This document shows positions 45,301 to 56,009 of a DNA stretch of 64,000 nt, piece after piece (within the stretch, counting starts at the first letter, position 1; the number at the start of each line of letters is the position of its first letter). The DNA is taken from the NCBI GenBank assembly GCA_030142905.1, contig JASJOG010000334.1:22501-86500 (forward strand), written 5' to 3'. A model generated the notes under the pieces. The model did no database searches, had not been told where the DNA came from, and saw nothing but the letters and a program-made list of their open reading frames with translations. A program made the translations under genes and the position numbers. The DNA is from Heliopora coerulea. Lineage: Eukaryota; Cnidaria; Anthozoa; Scleralcyonacea; Helioporidae.

Positions 45301-45812
45301 TTCTGATCCTCCATGCTTAATTCATCCATATTTCCAGTACCGATATCTCTTTCTCCATTTTCTATAGGCTCACTGTCACTCCTTTTATGTCCTACATTTC
45401 CATCAATTTCTTCATTCAAATTTTCCTCGTTACCGTTATCAACCTGTATTTTTCTTTTAATCCCTTCCAATTCAAGTTCCGTCAACCACCCATTTTTCCT
45501 TATCGCCATCGCCTGATCACAGAGGCGCTGCTCAGTTGTTGGAAATAGTCCTCTCTCATTCCACTTCCTGAGTAATCTCCGTCTGTATCCTCTTAGTGGG
45601 ATACCATTTTCATCAACTGGGTTGCTCCGAAAATAACATTCCATAACAACCATGTTCATCTTCTTGGTCCACTTTTTTCTCATCGCAGTCGCATGATGAC
45701 GGTCGGGCCCACCCTGCGGATCAGTGGGACACCTACCGGGCGCGGGACCTTCACCGTTGGTTCCAGTCCCGTTCACGCCGTTATTTACATTATTGTCAGT
45801 AGACATTTCACT
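42356..45812 (-). pseudogene. LINE D polyprotein: Myb-like, reverse transcriptase, zinc motif, endonuclease
   Basis: 45177-45812: N-terminal domain (MSEMSTDNN start, WTKKMNMVVMECYFRSNP, RRLLRKWNERGLFPTTEQ). 44367-45119: charged helix then VPNWKGAGPDGVQGYW and MTYGRTVLCLKDPAKGN. 43797-44360: [43 protein letters not shown] and the catalytic [10 protein letters not shown]. 43270-43794: thumb region (NKGGRGL). 42356-42988: zinc motif (CRLCGTTGETVTHIISAC) and restriction-like endonuclease (RRPDLTLIDKGKKCLLIDIA). Breaks fall near 45120-45177, at 44361-44366, at 43795 and near 43000-43270. Confidence 0.75.
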
Positions 45813-45842
45813 CATTAATGAGGCGTGTTTTAAGGTTATCAC
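42356..45842 (-). mobile_element. LINE D: the least decayed RLE-type LINE
   Basis: A continuous minus-strand series of five frames from the N-terminus to the endonuclease C-terminus, with only three or four breaks in 3.5 kb. It abuts LINE C. No AAT tail is visible at its 3' end, so a few terminal bases may be lost. An ATT microsatellite (45940-45970) lies just upstream of its 5' end. Confidence 0.7.
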
Positions 45843-45939
45843 CAGCCATTAGTTTTATCGAGACACCATCTCTAGGAGGGATATCAACCAAGATTAAAGA
45901 GCCCCTCCGACCCTTACCATTGTCCCGTTTGCTATCATC

Positions 45940-45970
45940 ATCATTATTATTATTATTATTATTATTAATA
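45940..45970. repeat. ATT microsatellite
   Basis: About eight ATT units in a catcatcattatt... context, similar to the LINE tails elsewhere. It may be the remnant of another minus-strand tail. Confidence 0.7.
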
Positions 45971-46116
45971 TTGAAGAAAATGCCAATTTTTATAATGGTA
46001 ACATGTACATTTGTCATATTAACCTGATAAAAGGTTCAAAATTCGACTCACTTTAGGCGCCTAGAAATATTTTCTAAGGATTTGAGTTTGAACAGTGTAC
46101 GAATATTGCTTTTGAA

Positions 46117-46173
46117 GTAGATGAACGATCTTCAAGCTCGATACTCAGAAAATGATATCTGAGCCCCAGACGG
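46117..46173 (-). repeat. Fragment of a tRNA-linked dispersed repeat
   Basis: gtagatgaacgatcttcaag through gagccccagacg matches 62908-62965 almost base for base. Only the non-tRNA end is present here. Confidence 0.7.
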
Positions 46174-46751
46174 GGTGTTAAATCGCAATAGGATGAATTA
46201 ATGTTGTGCAACGTAAAGCAATTCAAAGCATCAAGCAACAAACAAAAAGTTCAGTTTGGAAAAAAATTGTTATTTAGTTTATCTCTTTTTGGTGGCTATA
46301 TCAAGAGACTAAGAAATGCTTTTTAGTTACATACTTTCAAACTAACGTATGTGATTGCTTCCTGCTGAATGATTCGAAGGAATTTTCCGGAAATACTTGA
46401 ACATAGGAACATTAATATACAATTATACACTCAAATGCAGAATCTAAATCAAGAAATTTACACTTTTAATTAACCAGTGAAGGTTATCTGATGTGTTCAT
46501 TCTTTCGTCGTACAACATTCTGAAGAGAATCGAACAAATGCGAAACTATTCATCATAGTTAGTAGTGATATTCGGGGGAAAAATCCCAATGATTTTAACT
46601 TACCATTACACGAATAAAAAACTTTAATGACATGCCATTTGCGTCTGTACACGACTTTGTCGAGATGTGGGTAAATTAATTATAGTTGTTCGCTGTTTAT
46701 CTGGTATGGGTTTTCAACTTTTTAACACTTTAAGGGCTTTTTTTTTCACAG

Positions 46752-47042
46752 GAGAACGCCGTAAGACAAAGGTATCGGAAATTCCGTACACAGTAAGAGA
46801 AGAGATCTGTAATCTTCTGAGACCAAGGCAAACCCTTGGGGGTGACTTTCGAACATTAGCTGGATATTTAGGCATGGAAAATTCAAAAATACAAGTTATT
46901 TCTGAAAGGGACAATCCGGCTGATGAAGTCCTGAAATGGTGGCAGCTACAAAGGTCGGCCACTGTTCAAAAGTTCCGGAAAGTACTGGAACAAATGAAAC
47001 GAGATGATGTTGTAGAAATTCTTGACCGAGAATATCCGGCAG
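46752..47042 (+). CDS. Death-domain exon of the LRR-Roc-COR-Death gene
   Basis: This 291-nt exon lies between a strong acceptor (ggcttttttttttcacag) and a donor (ccggcag/gtacgg), phase 1 at both ends. It encodes 97 residues that read as a Death domain: IPYTVREEICNLLRP, DFRTLAGYLGM, NPADEVLKWWQ, KVLEQMKRDDVVEIL. Death domains mediate homotypic contacts in apoptosis and innate-immune signalling. The same phase as exons 1, 2, 4 and 5 lets it splice into the Roco transcript without a frame change. A Roco protein with a Death domain has a precedent in DAPK1, though with a kinase rather than LRRs. Confidence 0.75.
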
Positions 47043-47571
47043 GTACGGAAAACATGAAAATTAGACCAAACCTTCGATCACGTTCTTTAATTTGTTTTTA
47101 ATATTTAAAAAAGTATGTTATACTTACCAATTAACTTCATCAAGGAACGTGTGGTTTTGTTAGATTATTCTATTTGTTTGTTCACGAGAAATAATTTACA
47201 TGTTAATGTGAAAAATTTCTCATATGCCATGCATTTGAAGCTAACGAAAGTTGAGGGAGACTTTTAAGGTTAAAACTTTCTGTATGTCCTGTTTTGATGC
47301 GTTTAATCCAAATTTCAACCCGGCATTCCTGGACGGTCAACAATTTTAAGATCACTGCGAAACCTAAATTTCGTTGCTCAAGAGTTCTAGGGCACCATAG
47401 ATTTTAACCCTGGTTAAAGGAACATGGATTCCCCTTGGGTTTTTGAGTCGTAATTTTACCTGACCACGAAATTTAGACAGCTCTCACCTAACCAGCAGAT
47501 CATAAAATGTTTGTTTGGTTGGAAGTGAATAGAGTTGAACATGCATCACTGACAGTTCTTTTGCGTTACAG
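47043..47571. other. Intron 3
   Basis: No coding frame or repeat recognised; begins gtacgg and ends ttgcgttacag. Confidence 0.5.
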
Positions 47572-47658
47572 GACGGAGCAGTGGTAGCCATGGAGAACAG
47601 GATCTAATAGAAATTGACAATGCGCCTCAGTCGACTAAAGAAGAAAGCAATACGTTTG
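47572..47658 (+). CDS. Proposed exon 4, acidic linker
   Basis: An 87-nt exon between ttgcgttacag and tttg/gtgagg, phase 1 at both ends. It encodes a polar, acidic segment (RSSGSHGEQDLIEID, then NAPQSTKEESNTF). No domain. Supported by splice sites and phase. Confidence 0.5.
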
Positions 47659-50046
47659 GTGAGGAAATATTTTTAAATTAAAAAAGATTATAGAACTAAA
47701 TTATATTAATTAAAAACTGTTTAACTCACATAACATAAATCAAATACACTATGAAAAGGAAACCCTTGTGACATCTAACTCATTCCTCACTGAATCGTAG
47801 GGCAAAATATAAGAAAAACATCTTTACCCTTATCTTACGGATCATGAACTGATCATTTACATACAGAGTGGAAGTAAAGATTTGTTTAAGTGGAAAAATT
47901 CTTTTCATTTTAGAACAAAATCTTGGGGTGATGATGTGACTCCCGACCTCACCATATCTACAGACATTTAACTTATTCAATACAGGATTTTTTGTCCGCT
48001 GGGGCCTGGTGGCTTGGGTGGGGCGAATGTAGTAGTGGCCAATATCTCCAAATTTTGGGTACGTCAGTGAACTTTCACCGAGGAAAAGAAGACGAGTGCT
48101 TGCGTAGGAAGTTCTGAATTAGGAAATGTATCCCATAATTGCTATGACTAATAAAATTTCACGGGGTAATCGATAACAAATGAATTTTATTACCATTCCA
48201 ACAAAATGATGTGGCCATCGCGTCATAATAAACTTATCACAGCTTCAAAACCTATTGTTTCCACTCTGCATTATATTAACGAATGCAGGGAGCAAAATTA
48301 TATAAGTCGAGTTTGTATTATTTTGTTTGCCAGATATTTTATATACGTTTGCAGATATGGCCAAATTGCAAATATGGCCGAATGCTTAGAAACGTTTGCT
48401 TTTAAAGAAAAAATAACTTGGCCTGGGCCCCTCCAATTTTTATCCTTGCCCAATACCTCCCCAAGATATTAACACATTAACACTTGTTGGGGATCAGTCA
48501 TTAATTGAGAGGTTTCTTGGTTTTCCTATGCGACATTAAACAGGGTAGCCAAAAACCATTAGCGAACCTAGTAATCGTTAAAGTTCACGATTGCTCAGTT
48601 AAACGAATAACGTATCTCCCACTTTATGATTTTGCTTGTACTACCATTTGAAGAGGTTGAGTCGAATTGGGAGTCAGCTGTCTTATTTAATATTTCATGA
48701 ATTGACTTACACTGCTAAAGTCAACTAAAAAAGTTGACTTGAGCGAGATTTGAACTCCACTCTTCGGGTTTCCGGACCACTGCTGTACCAGTTAAGTTAT
48801 CGAGTCACCTGGAGACAGTATGCTCGTTTTATCCAATTTAAGTGCACGAGAGATTCTCGCGACAACTTAACACTCGATATCAGTGAGGATGTGCAGTGTT
48901 TGGACTCTATTTCAGAATCATCCTCAGGGTAACATGTGAGCATGAAGTGAATAAAATAACCTTCTATATTGTTCTTTGTGGGTTATGAATAATGAAGAAT
49001 ACCATTTAACTTATTTCTTCATCAGTTGCCGTTGTCCAGAAAAAACATTTTAAATCTTATTACAATGACGTCACAAGGTGGACACACTTTCCCAGAAAAA
49101 CATCAATGTGGGGATATTTTGTAATATATAACATGAATGATGACAAACATGTGGTTAATTTGACCATTTTAGTGGTCTACAGATCAGGCAACTTTTTTTA
49201 CAGTTACCATGGAAACACACTTTCTTCCAGAATCTTTTGTTCTGTAATTTTCGCGTTTCGTAAACAGTCGTTGCTGGCTTTGTTCAGGATATGGCTTTGA
49301 TATTATCCTGAATTCCAAGTATAAGTCTTACTTGAAAATGGAGCTAGTACTCGTTTGCACATTATTAGGGCTTGAGACCTAACATGTTGTCATGGTGCGT
49401 CAATAAATTTCCAAAAGTCATTAATAATTTATGAACAAAATGCAAATGAAAATCATAACCGCGTCCCTTCTTTAAATGTGATGTGATAGAAACACACTTA
49501 TTTTCTTCTCCACTTCCTTTGGCCTAGAAAACATTAATTTTCAAACCTTCACGAATTAGTGTATTAAGAGGTTTGTTTTTGAAGTCATTTAAAAAACTCA
49601 CAGTATGTGCTTCATCGGACCTAAGACATTCGGTTAACGTCTCGTGTTTTAAACCTGATAAAGCAGTCTTGCTGATTTTTTAAATATTATACTTGGCACA
49701 CCGATACTTTGAAAAACTTTAAAGCAGCCATGTTTTGTTCATAAAGCATTAACTCTTTCCCCGGGGTATAAGGCTTCTATCGTTTTATTCTGGCCAACTC
49801 CAGCTGATTTTCCTTTTCAAAGGGAGAGCTCCCGCCTCGAAAGAATTGTAGTGGTGATTTAAAAAACAATGGCAACGTATTTCTGCCAAAACCTTTTCAC
49901 CTTGTGATGTCATCATTCCGATATTTTAAATGCTTATACCCACACAATGAAAACTGATAAAAAAAATATTGAACGGGTTTCTTCGTTACTCTGAATCTAC
50001 TTTCAGAAGAAAATTATATAAGGTCGATTTTTTCTTTATTTCACAG
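47659..50046. other. Intron 4
   Basis: Contains the tRNA-like sequence at 48735-48807; otherwise no coding frame or repeat recognised. Confidence 0.5.
48735..48807 (-). tRNA. tRNA-like sequence, probably tRNA-derived repeat
   Basis: The minus strand gives exactly 73 bases with acceptor-stem ends tgactcg and caagtca (six of seven pairs), an A-box-like taacttaactgg and a B-box-like gttcaaatc. A run of six T follows within a short hairpin, like a Pol III terminator. The D stem and anticodon stem pair poorly and I cannot assign an anticodon with confidence. More likely a SINE head or pseudogene than a working tRNA. Confidence 0.4.
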
Positions 50047-53015
50047 ATACTTTAAATGAACAATGTTTACGCTTCAATGTAATTTTAGATGAAAAGCGAG
50101 GTGAAAGTCGAAAAGAAAGAGAGCATAAGAACTGTGATAAAAGTAAAAATCAAAAGAGAAAACGCCGTAAGCAAAAAGACAAAAGTAGGGATCAAGACGT
50201 TGATGAAGCAAGTCATCAAAGCCGAAAGGGAAGACGCCATATGCAAAAAGATAAAAGTAGTGATCAAGACGTTGATGAAGCAAGTCATCAAATCGAAAAG
50301 GGAAGACGCCGTAAGCAAAAAGACGAAAGTAATAATCAAGACGTTGATGAAGCAAGTCATCAAAGCCGAAAGGGAAGACGCCATAAGCAAAAAGATAAAA
50401 GTAGTGACCAAGATGTTGATGAAGCAAGTCGTCAAAGTCGAAAGAGAAAACGCCGTAAGCAAAAAAATAAAAGTAGTGATCAAGACGTTGATGAAGCAAG
50501 TCGTCAAAGCCAAAAGGGAAGACGCCATGAGCAAAAAGATAAAAGTAGTGAACAAGATGTTGATGAAGCAAGTCATCAAAGCCGAAAGAGAAAACGCCGT
50601 AAGCAAAAAGACGAAAGTAGTGATCAAGACGTTGATGAAGCAAGTCATCAAAGCCGAAAGAGAAAACGCCGTAAGCAAAAAGATAAAAGTAGTGATCAAG
50701 ACGTTGATGAAGCAAGTCGTCAAAGCCAAAAGGGAAGACGCCGTAAGCAAAAAGATAAAAGTAGTGATCAAGATGTTGATGAAGCAAGTCGTCAAAGCCA
50801 AAAGGAAAGACGCCGTAACCAAAGTGATGAAAGTAGTGACCAAGACGTTGATGAAGCAAGTCGTCAAAGCCAAAAGGGAAGACGCCGTAAACAAGGTGAT
50901 GAAAGTAGGGATCAAGATGTTGATGAAGCAAGTCGTCAAAGCCAAAAGGGAAGACGCCATATGCAAAAAGATAAAAGTAGTGATCAAGATGTTGATGAAG
51001 CAAGTCATCAAAGCCGAAAGGGAAGACGCCATATGCAAAAAGATAAAAGTAGTGATCAAGATGTTGATGAAGCAAGTCGTCAAAGCCAAAAGGGAAGACG
51101 CCATAAGCAAAGAAATAAAAGTAGTGATCAAGACATTGATGAAGCAAGTCGTCAAAGCCAAAAGGGAAGATGCCATAAGCAAAAAGATAAAAGTAGTGAT
51201 CAAGACGTTGATGAAGCAAGTCGTCAAAGCCAAAAGGGAAGACGCCATATGCAAAAAGATAAAAGTAGTGATCAAGACGTTGATGAAGCAAGTCGTCAAA
51301 GCCAAAAGGGAAGACGCCATATGCAAAAAGATAAAAGTAGTGATCAAGACGTTGATGGAGCAAGTCATCAAATCGAAAAGGGAAGACGCCGTAAGCAAAA
51401 AGACGAAAGTAGTAATCAAGACGTTGATGAAGCAAGTCATCAAAGCCGAAAGGGAAGACGCCATAAGCAAAAAGATAAAAGTAGTGACCAAGATGTTGAT
51501 AAAGCAAGTCGTCAAAGTCGAAAGAGAAAACGCCGTAAGCAAAAAAATAAAAGTAGTGATCAAGACGTTGATGAAGCAAGTCATCAAAGCCAAAAGGGAA
51601 GACGCCATAAGCAAAAAGATAAAAGTAGTGATCAAGACGTTGATGAAGCAAGTCGTCAAAGCCAAAAGGGAAGACGCCATATGCAAAAAGATAAAAGTAG
51701 TGATCAAGACGTTGATGAAGCAAGTCGTCAAAGCCAAAAGGGAAGACGCCATATGCAAAAAGATAAAAGTAGTGATCAAGACGTTGATGAAGCAAGTCAT
51801 CAAATCGAAAAGGGAAGACGCCGTAAGCAAAAAGACGAAAGTAGTAATCAAGACGTTGATGAAGCAAGTCATCAAAGCCGAAAGAGAAAACGCCGTAAGC
51901 AAAAAGATAAAAGTAGTGATCAAGACGTTGATGAAGCAAGTCGTCAAAGCCAAAAGAGAAAACGCCGTAAGCAAAAAGATAAAAGTAGTGATCAAGACGT
52001 TGATGAAGCAAGTCGTCAAAGCCAAAAGGGAAGACGCCATATGCAAAAAGATAAAAGTAGTGATCAAGACGTTGATGAAGCAAGTCGTCAAAGCCAAAAG
52101 GGAAGACGCCATATGCAAAAAGATAAAAGTAGTGATCAAGACGTTGATGAAGCAAGTCATCAAATCGAAAAGGGAAGACGCCGTAAGCAAAAAGACGAAA
52201 GTAGTAATCAAGACGTTGATGAAGCAAGTCATCAAAGCCGAAAGAGAAAACGCCGTAAGCAAAAAGATAAAAGTAGTGATCAAGACGTTGATGAAGCAAG
52301 TCGTCAAAGCCAAAAGAGAAAACGCCGTAAGCAAAAAAATAAAAGTAGTGATCAAGATGTTGATGAAGCAAGTCGTCAAAGCCAAAAGGAAAGACGCCGT
52401 AACCAAAGTGATGAAAGTAGTGACCTAGACGTTGATGAATCAAGTCGTCAAAGCCAAAAGGGAAGATGCCATAAGCAAAAAGATAAAAGTAGTGATCAAG
52501 ATGTTGATGAAGCAAGTCGTCAAAGCCAAAAGGAAAGACGCCGTAACCAAAGTGATGAAAGTAGTGACCTAGACGTTGATGAAGCAAGTCGTCAAAGCCA
52601 AAAGGGAAGATGCCATAAGCAAAAAGATAAAAGTAGTGATCAAGATGTTGATGAAGCAAGTCGTCAAAGCCAAAAGGGAAGATGCCGTAAACAAGGTGAT
52701 GAAAGTAGGGATCAAGATGTTGATGAAGCAAGTCATCAGAGCCAAAAGGGAAGACGCCGTAACCAAAGTGATGAAAGTAGTGACCAAGACGTTGATGGAA
52801 CAAGTTATCGAAGCCGAAAGAGAAAACGCCAAAAGCAAAGCAATGAAAGTAGTGATAGAAGTCATCATGAAACACGTAGTCGAAGTCATAAGAAGCGACG
52901 CTGTAAAGGCTGGCTTCCAAATAATCGCCGGCGATCGCTATTGATAGTTCGATCGCTGAAACCATTCTTCCGAAAGAAACATGATCGAAGTCCAAAGAAG
53001 AGATGCCGAAAGTAA
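50047..53015 (+). CDS. Last exon: long charged repeat tail of the LRR-Roc-COR-Death gene
   Basis: The exon follows tttctttatttcacag and continues the phase-1 chain; a second in-frame acceptor lies at 50088, and using it would drop 14 codons. After about 40 residues the frame enters about 36 copies of a 24-residue unit (DKSSDQDVDEASRQSQKGRR plus four residues), rich in Lys, Arg, Asp, Gln and Ser. A Lys/Arg-rich end follows, with a TAA at 53013-53015. The unit is strongly charged, probably disordered or helical. With exons 1-4 the model totals 8,163 nt, an exact multiple of three. Function of the tail unknown; RS-like charge could suit protein or RNA binding. Confidence 0.6.
50170..52790 (+). 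repeat. 72-bp coding minisatellite, about 36 units
   Basis: The segment gatcaagacgttgatgaagc recurs every 72 bases (for example 50189 and 50261) across 2.6 kb. Variation is concentrated at a few positions (cgccat/cgccgt, catcaa/cgtcaa, a short repcode such as atcgaa against agccaa), and higher-order patterns of several units recur, as expected from unequal exchange. Confidence 0.95.
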
Positions 53016-53684
53016 CGTGATGAAAGTAATTAGCGGTGTGTTGACAAGCACATGATCAAAGCTTTAAGGCCGGAAGACTCCGTAAACAAAGTGGTGAAAG
53101 AAGTAATGGAGAAATTGGTGGAGTACATAATCAAAGCCGAGAGGGAAGACGCCGTGAGCAAAGTTTAGAGAGTAGTAATCAAGAGGTTGATGGAGCAAGT
53201 CATCGAAGCCGAAAAGGAAGACGCCGTAACCAAAGTGATGAAAGTAGTGACCAAGACGTTGATGGAACAAGTTATCGAAGCCGAAAGAGAAAACGCCAAA
53301 AGCAAAGCAATGAAAGTAGTGATAGAAGTCATCATGAAACACGTAGTCGAAGTCATAAGAAGCGACGCTGTAAAGGCTGGCTTCCAAATAATCGCCGGCG
53401 ATCGCTATTGATAGTTCGATCGCTGAAACCATTCTTCCGAAAGAAACATGATCGAAGTCCAAAGAAGAGATGCCGAAAGTAACGTGATGAAAGTAATTAG
53501 CGGTGTGTTGACAAGCACATGATCAAAGCTTTAAGGCCGGAAGACTCCGTAAACAAAGTGGTGAAAGAAGTAATGGAGAAATTGGTGGAGTACATAATCA
53601 AAGCCGAGAGGGAAGACGCCGTGAGCAAAGTTTAGAGAGTAGTAATCAAGAGGTTGATGGAGCAAGTCATCGAAGCCGAAAAGG
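52751..53684 (+). repeat. 467-bp tandem duplication, two copies
   Basis: 52751-53217 is repeated at 53218-53684 nearly without change. The unit holds the end of the last exon, its stop codon and about 200 bases of 3' sequence, so a second, promoterless copy of the C-terminus follows the gene. Confidence 0.85.
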
Positions 53685-54020
53685 AAGACGCCTTAAGCAA
53701 AGTGATGATGGTAGTGACCGAGACCTTTACAAAGCACTTGGTTGAAGCCGAAAGAAAACGCACCGTAAGGAAATTAACGAAAGTAGCGATCGAGACGTTC
53801 AAAAAGCATCTCATCAAAGGCGAAAGGGCAAACGCCATAAGCAAAGCAATGAAAGTAGTGATAGTATCATTATTCACGTAGTCGAAGACATAAGAAGAGA
53901 CGCCATAAAGGCTGGGTCCTTATAATCGCCGGCAATCGCTACTGATCGCTGGATCCTTGAAATCATTCTTCCGAACAATTTCTGTGGATCGCTATCAATA
54001 GCAAGTATTTGTTTCCATAT
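53685..54020 (+). pseudogene. Degenerate copy of the charged repeat region
   Basis: Continues the theme of the array in diverged form (aaagtagtgatagtatcatt, cataagaagagacgccataa, then a ggctgg...tcgccgg segment as in the duplicated 3' end). Stops interrupt all frames. Confidence 0.5.
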
Positions 54021-54341
54021 GGCCGCTTGGTTTACTGCACGTCAGCTTTCCCATAAATGTGTAGTTTAACAAATATCAGGATCAAAGCGCATTCGCGAAT
54101 ACACTAGCACATGGCATTTGTTGTATCTTGTAAAAGATGGAGAACAAAGATAAATTGTTACTTCAAGCAAACTATTTGTTGCTTCGACATTCAAAAGGAA
54201 GACAGCTCATCGAGAAAAACCGAAGAAAGCATCGCTTTTGGGTTCGAAGAATATTTAAAAAGAGAAAACGGCAAGGACTTATCACACGTTTGTGTATATA
54301 GTAATATATTTAGTATTAATATTTTAGATGTAAATAAATTT

Positions 54342-54366
54342 AAGTAAAGTAAAGTAAAGTAAAGTA
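54342..54366 (+). repeat. AAAGT microsatellite
   Basis: Five tandem aaagt units. Confidence 0.9.
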
Positions 54367-54750
54367 ATCACGCTCTTTGAAGAGCTTTGTCTGTTGGACA
54401 GAGAGTACTTCGTTTTTTCTCCTTCACAACAGACACTACACGTTGCCACTGTAACAAGAAATGAGTTGCATATTGAGATATATTTCGACCGCTCGATCGC
54501 CGAATTTTTTTTTCTGTATGATTGCCCACGATCGCTGCCTATCACTGGGATAGAACATTTTCTATTCCAGCGATCGTTGGCGATCGCGATTCTTTACCCT
54601 CGCGATTCTTTACGCTCGCCAGATTGCTGGAAAGTGTTTCCATATGATCCCCGTCGATGCAAGTTTCGAAATAGTAGACTGTCGAGCACCTTCTTGATGG
54701 TCGGACACATCATAGCAAAGTTTATTTGACATTAAACCACTAAATCAAAA

Positions 54751-54799
54751 TCTAACCCTAACCGTAACCCTAACCGTAACAGTAACCATAGCCCTAACC
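54751..54799 (-). repeat. Degenerate telomere-like repeats
   Basis: Eight units of the form ctaacc, ctaaccg, gtaaccc, similar to the TTAGGG telomere repeat on the minus strand. A short interstitial tract, possibly from break repair. Confidence 0.75.
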
Positions 54800-54930
54800 A
54801 AAAGAAAATTTTAAAGTTAAAAAACAAAATAAATCGTATAAATTGTAAGAAACTTTAATCTTATTTTTTAAAGAAGCTGTAGAAAAAATTACAACAGGAA
54901 GAAGTAAATCAAGATAAACTGTTTTATACA

Positions 54931-55006
54931 TGGTTTGATCCACACTCTTTAGCACTGTACGACATTGAGTTATCCACTAGACCACGCTATCGACCAGTAG
55001 CTTCCG
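54931..55006 (-). ncRNA. tRNA-like sequence, probable SINE head
   Basis: The minus strand has an A-box-like stretch (tagcgtggtctagtggataa) and a B-box-like stretch (gtggatcaaacc). Stem pairing is poor, so it is called tRNA-derived rather than a tRNA. Confidence 0.4.
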
Positions 55007-55032
55007 GGAAAAAATTTAAAAAAATAATACTA

Positions 55033-55858
55033 CAGTGGAACCGCGTTAATACGACCACCGTTGGGCCGAAAAAATTTGGTCGTATTAACGGGGTGGTCGT
55101 ATTAACGGGGTGGTCGTATTAACGGGGTGGATCAGATACGTAACAAATGTTTTTTTAAATGACGTCATGGCAAACGGAGTCAGATTTCAATTAGCATAAC
55201 GCTAAAACCACAAAATAATCCACAAATAAATTTTATTAACTGAACTCAACAATATTAACCAAGTGAGATGAATAACCTTGATAATAAATCCCTATATTAG
55301 TTATTTAAATTTATTTAGGTGTCAATCGGGGTGGGGGATATGGAATGGAGATTCCATGCATTTACAAATTTATGCGGCAGGAAAAGAACATTGACTTGCC
55401 AAGCAAACTGCTGAACATCCCGAATAACCTATCCGTTAGAGTCGAAATGAAATGTGGCCAAAAGAGAACAGCAGAGGAAAGTGGCAGAAAAAAGAAGGCA
55501 AGAAAAAGAGAAAACGACCCAAAAACATATTTAATCACGTTCTCTCTGTTTAATAAAAATTAAAATGAATATTGAAAACGTTTAAGTGTTAATTATTTGC
55601 CGTATGTGTAATTGATTAAGATAATTATACACCGCATATCAGAATTTGATATCAAAAAGGCATTACTCAACACGTTGAGTGGTCGTATTAAACAGTAGGG
55701 GATGTCAAAATATGGTCGTTGGTCCTATTAACGAGGTGGTCGTATTAACGAGGTTTTCAGATAAGAAAAAAAGTTGGCTTTTATTCGGGGAAAAAAAAAG
55801 TGGTCGTATTAACGGGGTGGTCGTATTATCGGGGTGGTCGTAAGGCGGGGTTCCACTG
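55033..55858. mobile_element. pogo/Tigger-like DNA transposon remnant
   Basis: Terminal inverted repeats start cagtggaacc at both ends, and the flanks are TA dinucleotides (55031-55032 and 55859-55860), the Tc1/mariner/pogo signature. Each end carries several copies of ggtcgtattaacggggt. The 826-bp interior has a short frame (55345-55563) with a CENP-B-like look (KLLNIPNNLSVRVEMK, KRTAEESGRKKKARKREN) but no catalytic DDE residues. A non-autonomous deletion derivative. Confidence 0.75.
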
Positions 55859-56009
55859 TAATAATAAAATGGGCACAATGACCTCCTTTTGAGGTGTGGA
55901 ATCTTGGGTAATGATGTTTCCGACCATCAAGGAGGTGTCCGACCGTCTACGGTTTCGAAATTAGCGCCGTCCATCGCGATGGATTGCTGGCGATCGTGAG
56001 CGATTATAT

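Larger units (their letters stand above)
54021..54930. other. Downstream region with simple repeats
   Basis: Contains an AAAGT repeat (54342-54366) and telomere-like repeats (54751-54799). No convincing gene; a 78-codon frame at 54111 has no recognisable domain. Confidence 0.5.

Noticed and set aside
50089..52428. 779-codon plus-strand frame (Lys/Val/Ile-rich)
   Set aside because: Alternative frame of the same array; it does not continue the phase-1 exons and breaks inside the array.
50170..52790. CRISPR-like array
   Set aside because: Units are directly adjacent and coding, with no unique spacers, in a eukaryotic context.
50074..52995. 973-codon minus-strand frame of a Phe/Tyr/Leu/His repeat
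   Set aside because: It is the mirror of the 72-bp array, whose length is a multiple of three. The plus frame fits the splice phase chain and ends in a distinct C-terminus; the minus frame has no recognisable start context.
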